Made by a program: the position numbers and the translations under genes. 14,057 nucleotides of DNA from positions 1-14,057 of the forward strand of contig CAYRFF010000062.1 in the NCBI GenBank assembly GCA_964423575.1, written 5' to 3'. Origin of the DNA: CAYRFF01 sp964423575. GTDB lineage: Bacteria; Bacteroidota; Bacteroidia; Chitinophagales; Saprospiraceae. How positions within the stretch are numbered: position 1 is the first letter of the stretch; the number at the start of each line of letters is the position of its first letter. The notes under the pieces are model-generated. The model was given only the letters and a program-made list of their open reading frames with translations. It searched no databases and was not told the origin of the DNA. Shown one piece after another: positions 1 through 6,541 of the stretch.

Positions 1-83
1 GTTAATATTTACCATCAATTCACAACATATCACTGGTGAAAGCTCCGTTTAACGCTCACTCTTACCATTTTACAGGTCGCTTA
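1..83. repeat. Module A, truncated copy 1
   Basis: This segment is identical over 83 bp to 2603-2685 and nearly identical to 7361-7443 (three differences). It continues beyond the left edge of the window. The other copies carry on into GCGGGCGAGC..., whereas this one jumps at about 83 to the sequence that follows the full module in block 5. That looks like a deletion between the near-identical 16-mers TTTTACAGGTCGCTTA and TTTTACATGTCACTTA. No coding potential is seen. Confidence 0.85.
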
Positions 84-88
84 TTCAA

Positions 89-256
89 AAGTAGTTGTTT
101 TTTTACACCCACCTCATCCCCAACCCTTCTCCACTGCGTGGAAGAAGGGAGTTAAAGTCTGTTTTCATTATGGCAGAAACCATTTAACAATTTCATTCCT
201 ACTCATTTATTAAACGCAGTGTATCATCCGCCCGAGGCGGACAGGAGATAGGGGTG
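89..256. repeat. CACCCACCTCATCC-type element, copy 1 (short hairpin)
   Basis: Positions 89-228 are identical, base for base, to 7516-7655 (140 bp). The two copies then differ in a hairpin and rejoin at ACAGGAGATAGGGGTG (241-256 and 7699-7714). Here the hairpin is short: CCGCC-CGA-GGCGG at 228-240. An internal imperfect hairpin, CCCTTCT-CCAC paired with GTGGAAGAAGGG, lies at about 124-150. The ends CACCC and GGGTG are weakly inverted. It resembles the dispersed palindromic elements of many Bacteroidota and cyanobacteria. Mobility is inferred, not shown. Confidence 0.85.
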
Positions 257-278
257 TATCTCACCTACTCCCTTTTTC

Positions 279-348
279 CACTGGTCATTCTGAGCAAGCG
301 AAGCGCAGTGAAGAATCTTTAACCAGTGAAACGCGGTCTTATTACAGC
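279..348. repeat. Module C hairpin, copy 1
   Basis: The outer stem is CACTGGT (279-285) with ACCAGTG (322-328). The inner stem is ATTCT (287-291) with AGAAT (312-316). Related copies start near 745, 2833, 6973 and 7739. Some of those carry TCCT paired with AGGA at the inner stem, a compensated change. The shared tail ...ACAGCGCACGAAC (module D) follows and then leads into module E. Confidence 0.75.
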
Positions 349-349
349 G

Positions 350-480
350 CACGAACCCCAGTGTCGATTCTTTCTTTTCTCTTTTCTATGTCCTTTTTTT
401 CATTGCCAAAAAAAGGACGAAAAAAGGCTAGGAGCTTTCAAAGGCGATTCTCAGCAAGCTGAGACCCTCGATTCGCCTGG
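350..480. repeat. Module E, copy 1 (loop CATTGCC hairpin plus TCTCAGC hairpin)
   Basis: A perfect 11-bp stem, GTCCTTTTTTT/AAAAAAAGGAC, surrounds the loop CATTGCC at 390-418. It is followed by the conserved CTAGGAGCTTTCAAAGG tract and then a second hairpin, TCTCAGC-AA-GCTGAGA, at 449-464. The closest copy is about 7050-7180. A third copy, with changed but still paired stems, is at 2451-2524. A 61-codon open frame across 326-511 is incidental to the repeat. Confidence 0.85.
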
Positions 481-602
481 TCGCTACATGCTTTTGTTCT
501 GCGACATATAGCGTATATTCCAGGTTTTCATTCTACTTCTTATAATAAATTATCTGTCTTATTGTTTGCACATATCGCAGAACCGCACTTCCGCTTGGCG
601 AA
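472..602. repeat. Nested long inverted repeat
   Basis: TTCGCC (472-477) and GTTCTGCGA (496-504) are mirrored by TCGCAGAAC (575-583) and GGCGAA (597-602), enclosing about 70 bp of AT-rich sequence. No open frame is convincing. It joins module E on its left to module A on its right and has no second copy in this window. Confidence 0.55.
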
Positions 603-608
603 CGAGTA

Positions 609-690
609 TCGCTGGTGAAAGCTCCGTTTTCTCGCTCAATTTTCCCATTTTACATATCACTTAATTCAAGGTCTTCGATAATTCGCATTG
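609..690. repeat. Modules A (diverged) and B
   Basis: The stretch from CTGGTGAAAGCTCCGTTT to TTTTACATATCACTTA is a diverged form of module A. It is followed by TTCAAGGTCTTCGATAATTC (module B), which recurs at about 2752-2776 and 6922-6946 and, altered, at 7904-7925. Nothing coding is seen. Confidence 0.75.
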
Positions 691-744
691 AATTCGTTAT
701 AATTTGAAAGAATTCGCATCTACCATCACGCTCTTCCCTTTATC

Positions 745-867
745 CACTGGTCATACTGAACGCAGTGAAGAATCTTTAACCAGTGAAACGCGGTCTTATT
801 ACAGCGCACGAACTTTAGCAGCAAAAGATCCTTCCTACCGTCAAGATGACTACGTTTTCTGTTGAGC
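745..867. repeat. Modules C, D and E' (MITE-like), copy in block 1
   Basis: The stem CACTGGT (745-751)/ACCAGTG (779-785) is followed by the GCGCACGAAC tract and the E' tail AAAAGATCCTTCCTACCGTC...GACTACGTTTTCT. Sister copies lie at about 1457-1562, 2832-2985 and 7739-7880, with an interrupted copy at 5721-6143. The terminal inverted repeat that is perfect at 2837/2959 is decayed here. The remaining sequence to 945 shows no gene. Confidence 0.8.
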
Positions 868-945
868 AGGGGAGAGTCTCTGTAACTTAATCAAAGCGCC
901 GTTTAATTCACGACTATTTGTCTTTTACGCTTCTCCATAGCCTTC

Positions 946-1140
946 TCAACTCATTACATACTTAATCTCCTCGGGGTTTATCATTTTTTGAGAAGCATTA
1001 AGATATTCAATGCCTACAATATTACCATGAATATCATAATCGATGATCATTCCTCGTTTTTCTTCATCGCTTTCTACAATCTCAGCATCAGTAAATTGTA
1101 TATATATTATATCCGTTTCTTTATCATATTTAATTTTCAT
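946..1140 (-). CDS. DUF2283 family small protein, putative antitoxin
   Basis: This 64-residue protein has the compact DUF2283 pattern. It starts MKIKYDKETDIIYIQF, has a central RGMIIDYD...GNIVGIEYLNAS stretch and a short acidic tail. No membrane segment or signal peptide is present. Its start overlaps the last 11 bases of the DUF4258 gene (1130-1381), so the two are very probably translated together. In established genomic contexts DUF2283 proteins are often encoded with DUF4258 or RelE/BrnT-like partners, which suggests an antitoxin or partner role. That function is inferred from context and has not been demonstrated for this pair. Length is normal for the family, and repeat blocks flank the pair on both sides. 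Confidence 0.82.
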   Translation of the reverse strand: MKIKYDKETDIIYIQFTDAEIVESDEEKRGMIIDYDIHGNIVGIEYLNASQKMINPEEIKYVMS

Positions 1141-1381
1141 ACTTCTCTAGTTTTGTCGTTTTATATGCAGTAATAACCATAGGAGGCTCTTTACATAAAT
1201 TTATATATATTCTATACAAGTAAATTTTTCCTCCATTCTTTAATTTTCTCTGATAGATACTTTTACATTTATCTTCCTCAAGTATTTCATCAGGACTCAT
1301 CAATACTTTCTCAAGAACTTCCTGTGATATTCGTCTTTGTTTTAACCTGTCTCTTGCATGAACCGATAATCCATAATCCAT
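1130..1381 (-). CDS. DUF4258 domain protein, putative toxin
   Basis: An 83-residue protein with the DUF4258 signature: SVHARDRLKQRRIS near the N-terminus (H8, R12, R16) and a VITAYKT strand near the C-terminus. The family is small and basic and resembles RelE/BrnT-type folds, so a ribonuclease-like toxin role is plausible. No catalytic residues can be assigned with certainty. It is the first gene of a two-gene unit and overlaps DUF2283 by 11 bp. It lacks the YPxDxPxP segment of the second DUF4258 protein (1856-2143), so the two belong to different subfamilies and are not a recent duplication. The ATG at 1381 is the natural start, preceded by AT-rich sequence with no clear ribosome-binding site. 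Confidence 0.8.
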   Translation of the reverse strand: MDYGLSVHARDRLKQRRISQEVLEKVLMSPDEILEEDKCKSIYQRKLKNGGKIYLYRIYINLCKEPPMVITAYKTTKLEKYEN

Positions 1382-1456
1382 GATTATTGCATAATATACG
1401 TTATTATTTAGTTTTAAGTTCCTATAAAATCCTTAGATGTGATTTCTGTAATGCTT

Positions 1457-1562
1457 AATAACCAGGATCTTTAACCAGTGAAACGATGGCTTAATATAGC
1501 GCACGAACCCAATAGCAAAAGATCCTTCCTATCGTCAGGATGACTACGTTTTCTATTGAGCC
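1457..1562. repeat. Modules C (partial), D and E', copy in block 2
   Basis: This copy starts inside module C at AATAACC. It contains a perfect inverted pair, AGGATCTTT (1464-1472) and AAAGATCCT (1518-1526), then CGTCAGGATGACTACGTTTT and ends at ATTGAG. It matches 7777-7880 closely, including the AACGATGGCTTAATA tract. It is the only recognisable repeat in the 1382-1634 gap; the rest is AT-rich with no gene. Confidence 0.8.
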
Positions 1563-1634
1563 GGGGAGTGGATGCAGCGCTCAATTCGAATGAAACTTTT
1601 TCAGGTAAGTTTTAATCAATTGTTGAGGAATACA

Positions 1635-1859
1635 CTATGCAGCATAATTCCATATCTGAACTTCTACTTTATTTTTTATGGCATTTTCTGCGATCTCCAT
1701 GATTCTTTTAGCTACTTCTTCGTCTAGAATATATTCTCCACAGTTTTCGCATACGGATGCCGGCACCTCTTTGATTATAATAAGGCTCCCCTCTCTTTCT
1801 AATGTAACAGTTACTTTACCATTTTTGTATTCACCGGTTTTACAGATTGTACAGTTCAT
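1635..1859 (-). CDS. YgiT-type zinc finger protein, putative antitoxin
   Basis: A 74-residue protein with two CxxC pairs, C3-x2-C6 and C37-x2-C40, in the arrangement of the YgiT/MqsA N-terminal zinc domain, followed by a helical stretch (DEEVAKRIMEIAENA). It is much shorter than full MqsA because no C-terminal helix-turn-helix DNA-binding domain follows. It probably binds zinc structurally and acts through protein contact. Its ATG overlaps the stop of the upstream DUF4258 gene by 4 bp, the usual sign of translational coupling. YgiT-type fingers beside DUF4258 proteins are a recurring pair in Bacteroidota, Chlorobi and cyanobacteria. The antitoxin role is inferred from that pairing. Confidence 0.85.
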   Translation of the reverse strand: MNCTICKTGEYKNGKVTVTLEREGSLIIIKEVPASVCENCGEYILDEEVAKRIMEIAENAIKNKVEVQIWNYAA

Positions 1860-2143
1860 AACTTTATTCTTTTATCAAAATTGGCGTTCCATCTACCAGG
1901 ATTTGGATAATTTACTGTGATAATAACACAAATTTCTTCTAAATGATTCCTTGATACCACCACATGAATTGGTTTCCCCGAAAGAGTATTCATCATTAGC
2001 ATGCTGGGAAATGGAACATCATTGGGATAATCTTCAATGATTCTTCCTATTTCAATTACTTTTTTAACAGCATCAATAGAGATTTTTCTCTTAAACATCT
2101 GCTGAATAGAATGTCTTGTAAATTTGATTTCTTTACAATTCAT
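1856..2143 (-). CDS. DUF4258 domain protein, putative toxin paired with YgiT-type finger
   Basis: A 95-residue protein with the fuller DUF4258 pattern: FTRHSIQQMFKRKIS (H11, R19), then EDYPNDVPFPS, then GKPIHVVVS, and a C-terminal IITVNYPNPGRW followed by a basic tail. The conserved His/Arg pair and the YPxDxPxP loop mark the family. Enzymatic activity is not established, and a toxin role is inferred from the overlap with the downstream zinc-finger gene. The start lies only about 15 bp from the beginning of repeat block 3, so any promoter must lie in or beside the repeat. Alternative reading as a non-toxic partner protein cannot be excluded. Confidence 0.82.
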   Translation of the reverse strand: MNCKEIKFTRHSIQQMFKRKISIDAVKKVIEIGRIIEDYPNDVPFPSMLMMNTLSGKPIHVVVSRNHLEEICVIITVNYPNPGRWNANFDKRIKL

Positions 2144-2158
2144 GTGGATTTAGTTTAG

Positions 2159-2332
2159 TACGAACTCAGTGTCGATTCTTTCTTTTCTTATGTCATTTTT
2201 TTCGTTGCCAGAAAGATGCTTTTTCTCATTATTCTGTTCTTTTTTGCCATGACTGAATGAAGTCTCGACTTGTCGAGACCAATGGTCGTAAACCGACCAT
2301 TGATGAAGGAACTGCGAGCTCCTGCGAGCAGC
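2159..2332 (+). repeat. Three-hairpin unit, copy 1 (block 3)
   Basis: Hairpin 1 has loop CGTTGCC, with CATTTTTTT paired to AGAAAGATG (2194-2218, two G.T wobbles). Hairpin 2 is the perfect GTCTCGAC-TT-GTCGAGAC (2262-2279). Hairpin 3 has arms CAATGGTCG and CGACCATTG around TAAAC (2280-2302). A GC-rich tract with GCTC-CTGC-GAGC follows at 2312-2332. A second copy is at 5540-5711 and an inverted partial copy at 7231-7301. Stems differ between copies but remain paired. Positions 2333-2440 show nothing recognisable. Confidence 0.8.
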
Positions 2333-2450
2333 AAGTAAAGTTTATTTCTTTAGTAAAAGGTATTTACCATGAGTCGGCGCTTTGAGTTCCATACGCCACC
2401 CACTAAGTATTTAAAGCTAAAATCGCCTAAACTCACAGAATTTTTATACT

Positions 2451-2524
2451 TACTTTTTGGCATTGCCCCAAAAAGTAACAAAAAAGTCTAGGAGCTTTCA
2501 AAGGTGATTCTCGGCAAGCCGAGA
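2451..2524. repeat. Module E, copy 2 with changed stems
   Basis: TACTTTTTGG/CCAAAAAGTA encloses the loop CATTGCC at 2451-2477. The conserved GTCTAGGAGCTTTCAAAGG tract follows, then TCTCGGC-AA-GCCGAGA at 2509-2524. Compared with 390-464, the first stem is entirely different and the second has an A-T pair changed to G-C, yet loops and flanks are conserved. Confidence 0.85.
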
Positions 2525-2557
2525 CCGTTGATTCATTGATTATGTTTCTCGTCTCTG

Positions 2558-2754
2558 CTGTAAAGACACCTGTGGTACTTCGCGAGCCAATATATAGACT
2601 TCGTTAATATTTACCATCAATTCACAACATATCACTGGTGAAAGCTCCGTTTAACGCTCACTCTTACCATTTTACAGGTCGCTTAGCGGGCGAGCTATTG
2701 TTGGAAATGATTGTGGTTTATGATTGCTCTTGATGTTTTACATGTCACTTAATT
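2558..2754. repeat. Module A, full copy 2
   Basis: This 197-bp segment runs from CTGTAAAGACACCTGTGG to ATGTCACTTAATT. It matches 7316-7512 with about five substitutions and no gaps. Its right end carries the 16-mer TTTTACATGTCACTTA, and an internal near-copy, TTTTACAGGTCGCTTA, is at about 2670-2685. No sustained open frame is present. Confidence 0.9.
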
Positions 2755-2831
2755 CAAGGTCTTCGATAATTCGCATGAAATTCGTTTAAATTAGCAGCAA
2801 TTAGCATGTTTCATCATACTCTTCCTTTTAC

Positions 2832-2985
2832 CATTGGTCATCCTGAGCAAACAAAGAGCCGCGCATTTCGAGCAGCCTCAATAACCAGGATCTTTAAACA
2901 AGGAAACGTGGACTTATTACAACGCACGAACTTTAGCAGCAAAAGATCCTTCCTACCGTCAGGATGACTACGTTTTCTAATGAGC
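2832..2985. repeat. Modules C, D and E' (MITE-like), most intact ends
   Basis: A perfect 10-bp terminal inverted repeat, GTCATCCTGA (2837-2846) and TCAGGATGAC (2959-2968), defines a 132-bp element, with ATCCT/AGGAT (2840-2844 and 2887-2891) as an internal pairing. The tail (CGTTTTCTAATGAGCGGAGG) runs into the 3' end of the CHU_C gene. No target-site duplication is evident. Confidence 0.8.
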
Positions 2986-2999
2986 GGAGGAGACCACTT

Positions 3000-5516
3000 T
3001 CACTTAATCAAGGTAATCGTACCATGCTCCGTTTTTTCTCTTCCGCCGCAGAGTTCAAAAACAACTCTATATACGTAAATGCCTGCCTGCATGGGTTTAT
3101 CCTTAAAAGTGCCGGTCCATCCTATAATCTCCGGTTGAGCATTTGCGTAAGCTTCTTCATAAACTCTATTACCCCAGCGATTATAGATTTCAAATTCTTT
3201 AACTCCGGAAATACTACCAGAGGTGAATACTTGTATGCGATCATTTAAGCCATCGCCATTGGGTGTGAAAGCATTGGGGATATAATATGAGTAATTATCC
3301 TCTACCGTGATATTTACGCGGCATTCAGCCTTATTGCCGGTATCGTCCACAACTGTATAAGTAACGGTCGTCGTTCCTATATCATAATAGCCATTCACGC
3401 CCCCATTGTAATCGTTGCTAATCGAAAAATCACCGCAGACTCCGGTTACAATAGGATCTGGTAGGGTGACTTCAGCACTGCAATCGACAGAATTATTCTG
3501 CACTGTTATGTCGGGCGGACATTCAATCGCAATCTGGTATTCAAATACCACAATAATATCCTTTGTTCCTGTATTTCCACTACTATCAACGGCGTTTATC
3601 CTTATTAAAACATCGCGCCCATATTCATATCCCTCTCCGGCCCGAGGGAATTGATTTACTGTATCAAGCAAGCAATTTTCATTTATCGGTCTGCCGGTAA
3701 TTACATCAGGTATTATGTATTTACAGTCCTCGTCCAGGGCTATATATATCGTATCCGAACCCATAATTATGGGAGCAATTGTATCAATCGGATTTAATAT
3801 CAGCTCGCATAGTGTTTTATTTCCGGCTACATCTTCTGCAGTTATTATTACAGTTGTATTGCCACTTGCAACTTCTCCTGCTGCAGGGGCTTGGGTGAGT
3901 ATGATTTTATCCGTAGGAGTACAATTATCGGAGGGATTCAGATTTATAAGAAGGTCCGGAATTTTATATTCGCAATTTTCATCTACATAAATATCCATTT
4001 CTGGATCCGGGCAAGTTATAGATGGATTTTCATCATCCTCAATAGTAACTACTGCCTCAAAACGCTCAATTATCTCACCGGAAAACCACCAGCTGTTTAT
4101 AGTGCATTTGTTCCCGTATCCGATGACATCATTATTCACAAAGTAGGTCCAGTTGTGACATGGCATTGTACAACCACCGAGCATAACTTTCTCTGCTCCG
4201 GTACCGGGATCGGCAAGAATTTCCGAATCATCATAATAGAGTAAGGGATGTGGTTCTTCTGCGTCGATATTAGTCACCATAAAGCCAGTCTCCATTTTCT
4301 CGGCATCATATATCGGGAAGTGGACCAGTCCATATTGAAATTTTACCTGTATAGGAATAGTGCCTTCCATCACGAATTCATTAAGGCCATCCAGTCTGTC
4401 CCAGGGAATACATATTCGTTTGCCTACTTCTTCCATTGTTATTTCATAGAATATTAATCTATCCGCACTATTCTCAGAGTATATGCCATCTTCTTTGTCC
4501 AAATCAAGCAGAATTTCCAGTATTCCTCGTCTGTTGACCATAAATTCCAGACAGGGCTTGTCCTCACAAAAGCCTTTTATGCCATAAAATTCGATTTCCG
4601 GTTTGTCCGGTGGAGTATATATATCTTCGGGATAATTAAGGAAGACCGGATATTCTGGGATTGTACTATTTTCATTCCACACAGATTTTCTGTTTGTTTC
4701 AAAATCTTCTGTGTTCTTTGTTCCAAAGCTGTTGAATGCTACACTGAAACCGCCGGGTTTAAGTCCTGAATCCCGGAAGTCAACCAAACTGATATTTGCT
4801 TTATAAGAGTCAGACTCGTCAAGTACGCAGACATAAAAACTTCCGTTAAAAGAACGTCCCAGGGAAGTGATATCATTCAAGGCAAATAGCGTCCAATTAT
4901 ATGACCACAGTCTGCCTTTAATGGCATGTGGCTCCGGAACTGTACAGTTTACCACGGTAATATCCCAAAAGTCTATCAATAAGGGATTGCCGCCCTGATA
5001 TGGGAACTCAAATTGAATATAGTAATCTCCTTCCGTACTCCAGCCTGCGGATTTAAGTGTTTCTGAATCAATTATAACCGGCTCATATCCATTTTGGACA
5101 GTTCCGATGTTGGGCCCGTTGTATGCTTCCTCCCAGGTTGAAATATTTGCGGTATTTTTATCTATGTTGTCTGATTCATAAATGATGTTTCCTGCCGGAT
5201 CTTTGATATAGTATTTATATTGCAACAGACTCGGAGACGTAGTAGGTTGATTGGGATGTCCGAAAGAAAAGCCAAGATAAATGCACTCGACATCCGGGTT
5301 TTGGATATTGATATATAGTTGTGCCATTTTATCCTGGTTATTTATGTTGGCAAAGTTTCCGAATGCGGAGTGGCCGATATTAAGAGCAGCGATATCACTA
5401 GTTTCTTGTCCGTTGATAAAGATCGTACGGTTGGGAGCGACTTCACGAGTTCCTTCTGCGTACGCGAGGATTGTACATAGGAGGAGTAGGCTTGTAATAA
5501 GTAATTCCTTTTTCAT
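3000..5516 (-). CDS. Secreted multi-domain protein with HYR-like repeats and T9SS type B (CHU_C) sorting domain
   Basis: An 838-residue protein. Residues 1-20 are a signal peptide (MKKELLITSLLLLCTILAYA, cut probably before EGT). A beta-rich region follows. Residues about 325-480 resemble a segment often seen in large CHU_C proteins (LEILLDLDKEDGIYSEN, VKFQYGLVHFPIYD, LLYYDDSEI, GCTMPCHNWTYF, INSWWFSGE). Three HYR-like immunoglobulin-type domains follow at about 491-575, 576-659 and 660-740; the last is the most typical (AIECPPDITV, TVTYTVVDDTGN). Residues 741-838 are the CHU_C sorting domain (IPNAFTPNGDGLND, YNRWGNRVY, GIYVYRV, GTITLIK). The family model is Sec export, outer-membrane passage by T9SS and surface attachment or release, consistent with an adhesin. 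The ligand is unknown. The last codons TLIK and the stop lie in a sequence also found in the repeat at 7896-7910. It stands alone between repeat blocks 3 and 4. Confidence 0.93.
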   Translation of the reverse strand: MKKELLITSLLLLCTILAYAEGTREVAPNRTIFINGQETSDIAALNIGHSAFGNFANINNQDKMAQLYINIQNPDVECIYLGFSFGHPNQPTTSPSLLQYKYYIKDPAGNIIYESDNIDKNTANISTWEEAYNGPNIGTVQNGYEPVIIDSETLKSAGWSTEGDYYIQFEFPYQGGNPLLIDFWDITVVNCTVPEPHAIKGRLWSYNWTLFALNDITSLGRSFNGSFYVCVLDESDSYKANISLVDFRDSGLKPGGFSVAFNSFGTKNTEDFETNRKSVWNENSTIPEYPVFLNYPEDIYTPPDKPEIEFYGIKGFCEDKPCLEFMVNRRGILEILLDLDKEDGIYSENSADRLIFYEITMEEVGKRICIPWDRLDGLNEFVMEGTIPIQVKFQYGLVHFPIYDAEKMETGFMVTNIDAEEPHPLLYYDDSEILADPGTGAEKVMLGGCTMPCHNWTYFVNNDVIGYGNKCTINSWWFSGEIIERFEAVVTIEDDENPSITCPDPEMDIYVDENCEYKIPDLLINLNPSDNCTPTDKIILTQAPAAGEVASGNTTVIITAEDVAGNKTLCELILNPIDTIAPIIMGSDTIYIALDEDCKYIIPDVITGRPINENCLLDTVNQFPRAGEGYEYGRDVLIRINAVDSSGNTGTKDIIVVFEYQIAIECPPDITVQNNSVDCSAEVTLPDPIVTGVCGDFSISNDYNGGVNGYYDIGTTTVTYTVVDDTGNKAECRVNITVEDNYSYYIPNAFTPNGDGLNDRIQVFTSGSISGVKEFEIYNRWGNRVYEEAYANAQPEIIGWTGTFKDKPMQAGIYVYRVVFELCGGREKTEHGTITLIK

Positions 5517-5539
5517 AAAGTATAGCTTCTTAATGCTTA

Positions 5540-5711
5540 TCTTTTCTTATGTCATTTTTTTCGTTGCCAGAAAGATGCTTTTTTCTCATTATTCTGTTCT
5601 TTTTTGCCATGACTGAATGAAGTCTTGACTTGTCGAGACAAAGTCGACTAAATGTCGAGTTGATCAAGGATCATGCCATAGGCAGACTATAGACTGAGCT
5701 CCTGCGAGTAG
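5540..5711 (+). repeat. Three-hairpin unit, copy 2 (block 4)
   Basis: Positions 5540-5639 match 2181-2279 with one extra T in a T-run and few substitutions. It holds the CGTTGCC-loop hairpin (5553-5577), GTCTTGAC-TT-GTCGAGAC (5622-5639, one wobble), AAGTCGAC/GTCGAGTT around TAAAT (5641-5661, one G-G mismatch) and a GCTCCTGCGAGT tract (5698-5709). It begins about 24 bp upstream of the CHU_C start codon, so that gene's promoter would lie in or beyond the repeat. Confidence 0.8.
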
Positions 5712-5891
5712 ATTTTAAGAAGGATCTTTAACCAGTGAAACGTGGTGTTCTTACAGCGTACGAACCCAATAGCAAAAGATCCTTCCTATCGTACCATTGA
5801 CACATTTACAATTATGATTGCCCATCTCTCATTGTTTCCTTTGATTTTATTTTGCATCTTGATTCCAGAGTAGTTTATTTTAAGGCGCGAC

Positions 5892-5906
5892 AAACCAGCC
5901 TGGTTT
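5892..5906. promoter_or_regulatory. Palindrome AAACCAGCCTGGTTT
   Basis: A perfect 7-bp inverted repeat with a 1-base centre. A close relative lies 79 bp away at 5971-5985. Both are inside the insertion in repeat block 4, downstream of hepT and upstream of the CHU_C gene (minus-strand sense). The pairing of two similar palindromes suggests a protein-binding site or a hairpin. Which of these is unknown. Confidence 0.35.
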
Positions 5907-5970
5907 TATCGTCTTGCATTTTATTTTGTGCTTTAGGCAAAAGAAGTTGAGGTTAAATAGTATCCAGAAT

Positions 5971-5985
5971 AAACCAGGTTGGTTT
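5971..5985. promoter_or_regulatory. Palindrome AAACCAGGTTGGTTT
   Basis: This is the second member of the pair, with 6-bp arms AAACCA and TGGTTT around GGT. It shares its outer bases with the site at 5892. Function is unassigned. Confidence 0.35.
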
Positions 5986-6202
5986 TACAGGGTTTTAAAT
6001 TAAAATCGATTATATCCTTTGAGAGCTACCCCTATTGCACCGTACTGATACACTTATGTAACTGCAGCAGTAGTGTCATTTTCAAAAACCTTGTTTGATA
6101 TTCGCAAAAATTCATACTCAGGATGACCTCGTTTTCTATTGAGGACGAGGTCGAAGCTCCGTTTATTTTACATAAAATTTATCCCTAAAGACTATTGATT
6201 AA

Positions 6203-6541
6203 TTATTGCTTTTGGATAAGTTTTTTAATCTCTTCTTTTAGGTCTGGTAGTATATCTTCTATGGTAACCCAGAGAATATCTAAGTCCACTCCCATATAAT
6301 CATGTATAAGTTTATCTCGCATTCCTGCCATTTCTTTCCAGGGGATTTGATCTGTTTCAGATTTTAGTCTCTTCGAGATGTTTTTTGAAGCTTCACCAAT
6401 TATTTCAAAGTTTCTAATTACTGCATCTTGAACAATAATTCTTTCCTTGAAATTACTTTCAGTAATATTTTCTGTATAGAATAAGATGCGTTGAATGCTC
6501 TCTCGAATATTCATTAGATAAACCCGATCTCGATTACTCAT
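6203..6541 (-). CDS. hepT: HepT-like (DUF86) ribonuclease toxin
   Basis: A 112-residue, all-helical protein of the HepT/DUF86 family. It carries the RX4HXY motif typical of HepT toxins as R75-H80-Y82 (RDKLIHDY), preceded by the usual IRNFEIIGEASKNIS helix. In characterised systems HepT is an RNase of the HEPN type and its activity is blocked when the partner MntA adds AMP to the motif tyrosine. Both the catalytic R/H pair and the target tyrosine are present, so the gene looks functional. Its start overlaps the end of mntA by 8 bp, and the order (nucleotidyltransferase first, HEPN second) is one of the standard arrangements. Length is normal. The unit sits between repeat blocks 4 and 5. Confidence 0.92.
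   Translation of the reverse strand: MSNRDRVYLMNIRESIQRILFYTENITESNFKERIIVQDAVIRNFEIIGEASKNISKRLKSETDQIPWKEMAGMRDKLIHDYMGVDLDILWVTIEDILPDLKEEIKKLIQKQ

Larger units (their letters stand above)
5721..6152. repeat. E' module interrupted by a 326-bp insertion
   Basis: The left part AGGATCTTTAACCAGTG...CTTCCTATCGT (5721-5792) and the right part CAGGATGACCTCGTTTTCT (from 6119) are contiguous in the other copies (for example 7841-7870). The 326 bp between them (5793-6118) are unlike the other blocks. They contain two AAACCA...TGGTTT palindromes and two related motifs, GTACCATTGACACATTTA (5791-5808) and GTACTGATACACTTA (about 6042-6056). No open frame, inverted termini or clear target duplication is visible. 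The right end forms GACCTCG/CGAGGTC (6125-6131 and 6146-6152). Confidence 0.65.

Noticed and set aside
326..511. 61-codon open frame on the plus strand
   Set aside because: It spans modules C to E; the hairpin arms and A/T runs make the frame, and the sister copies have length changes that break it.
2194..2260. Tiny minus-strand frames starting MAKKNRIMRK in blocks 3 and 4
   Set aside because: The two copies differ by one base in an A-run and so change frame after about ten codons, which argues against a conserved peptide.
3891..4244. 117-codon plus-strand frame opposite the CHU_C gene
   Set aside because: It is antisense to a well-supported coding region and shows no recognisable family features.
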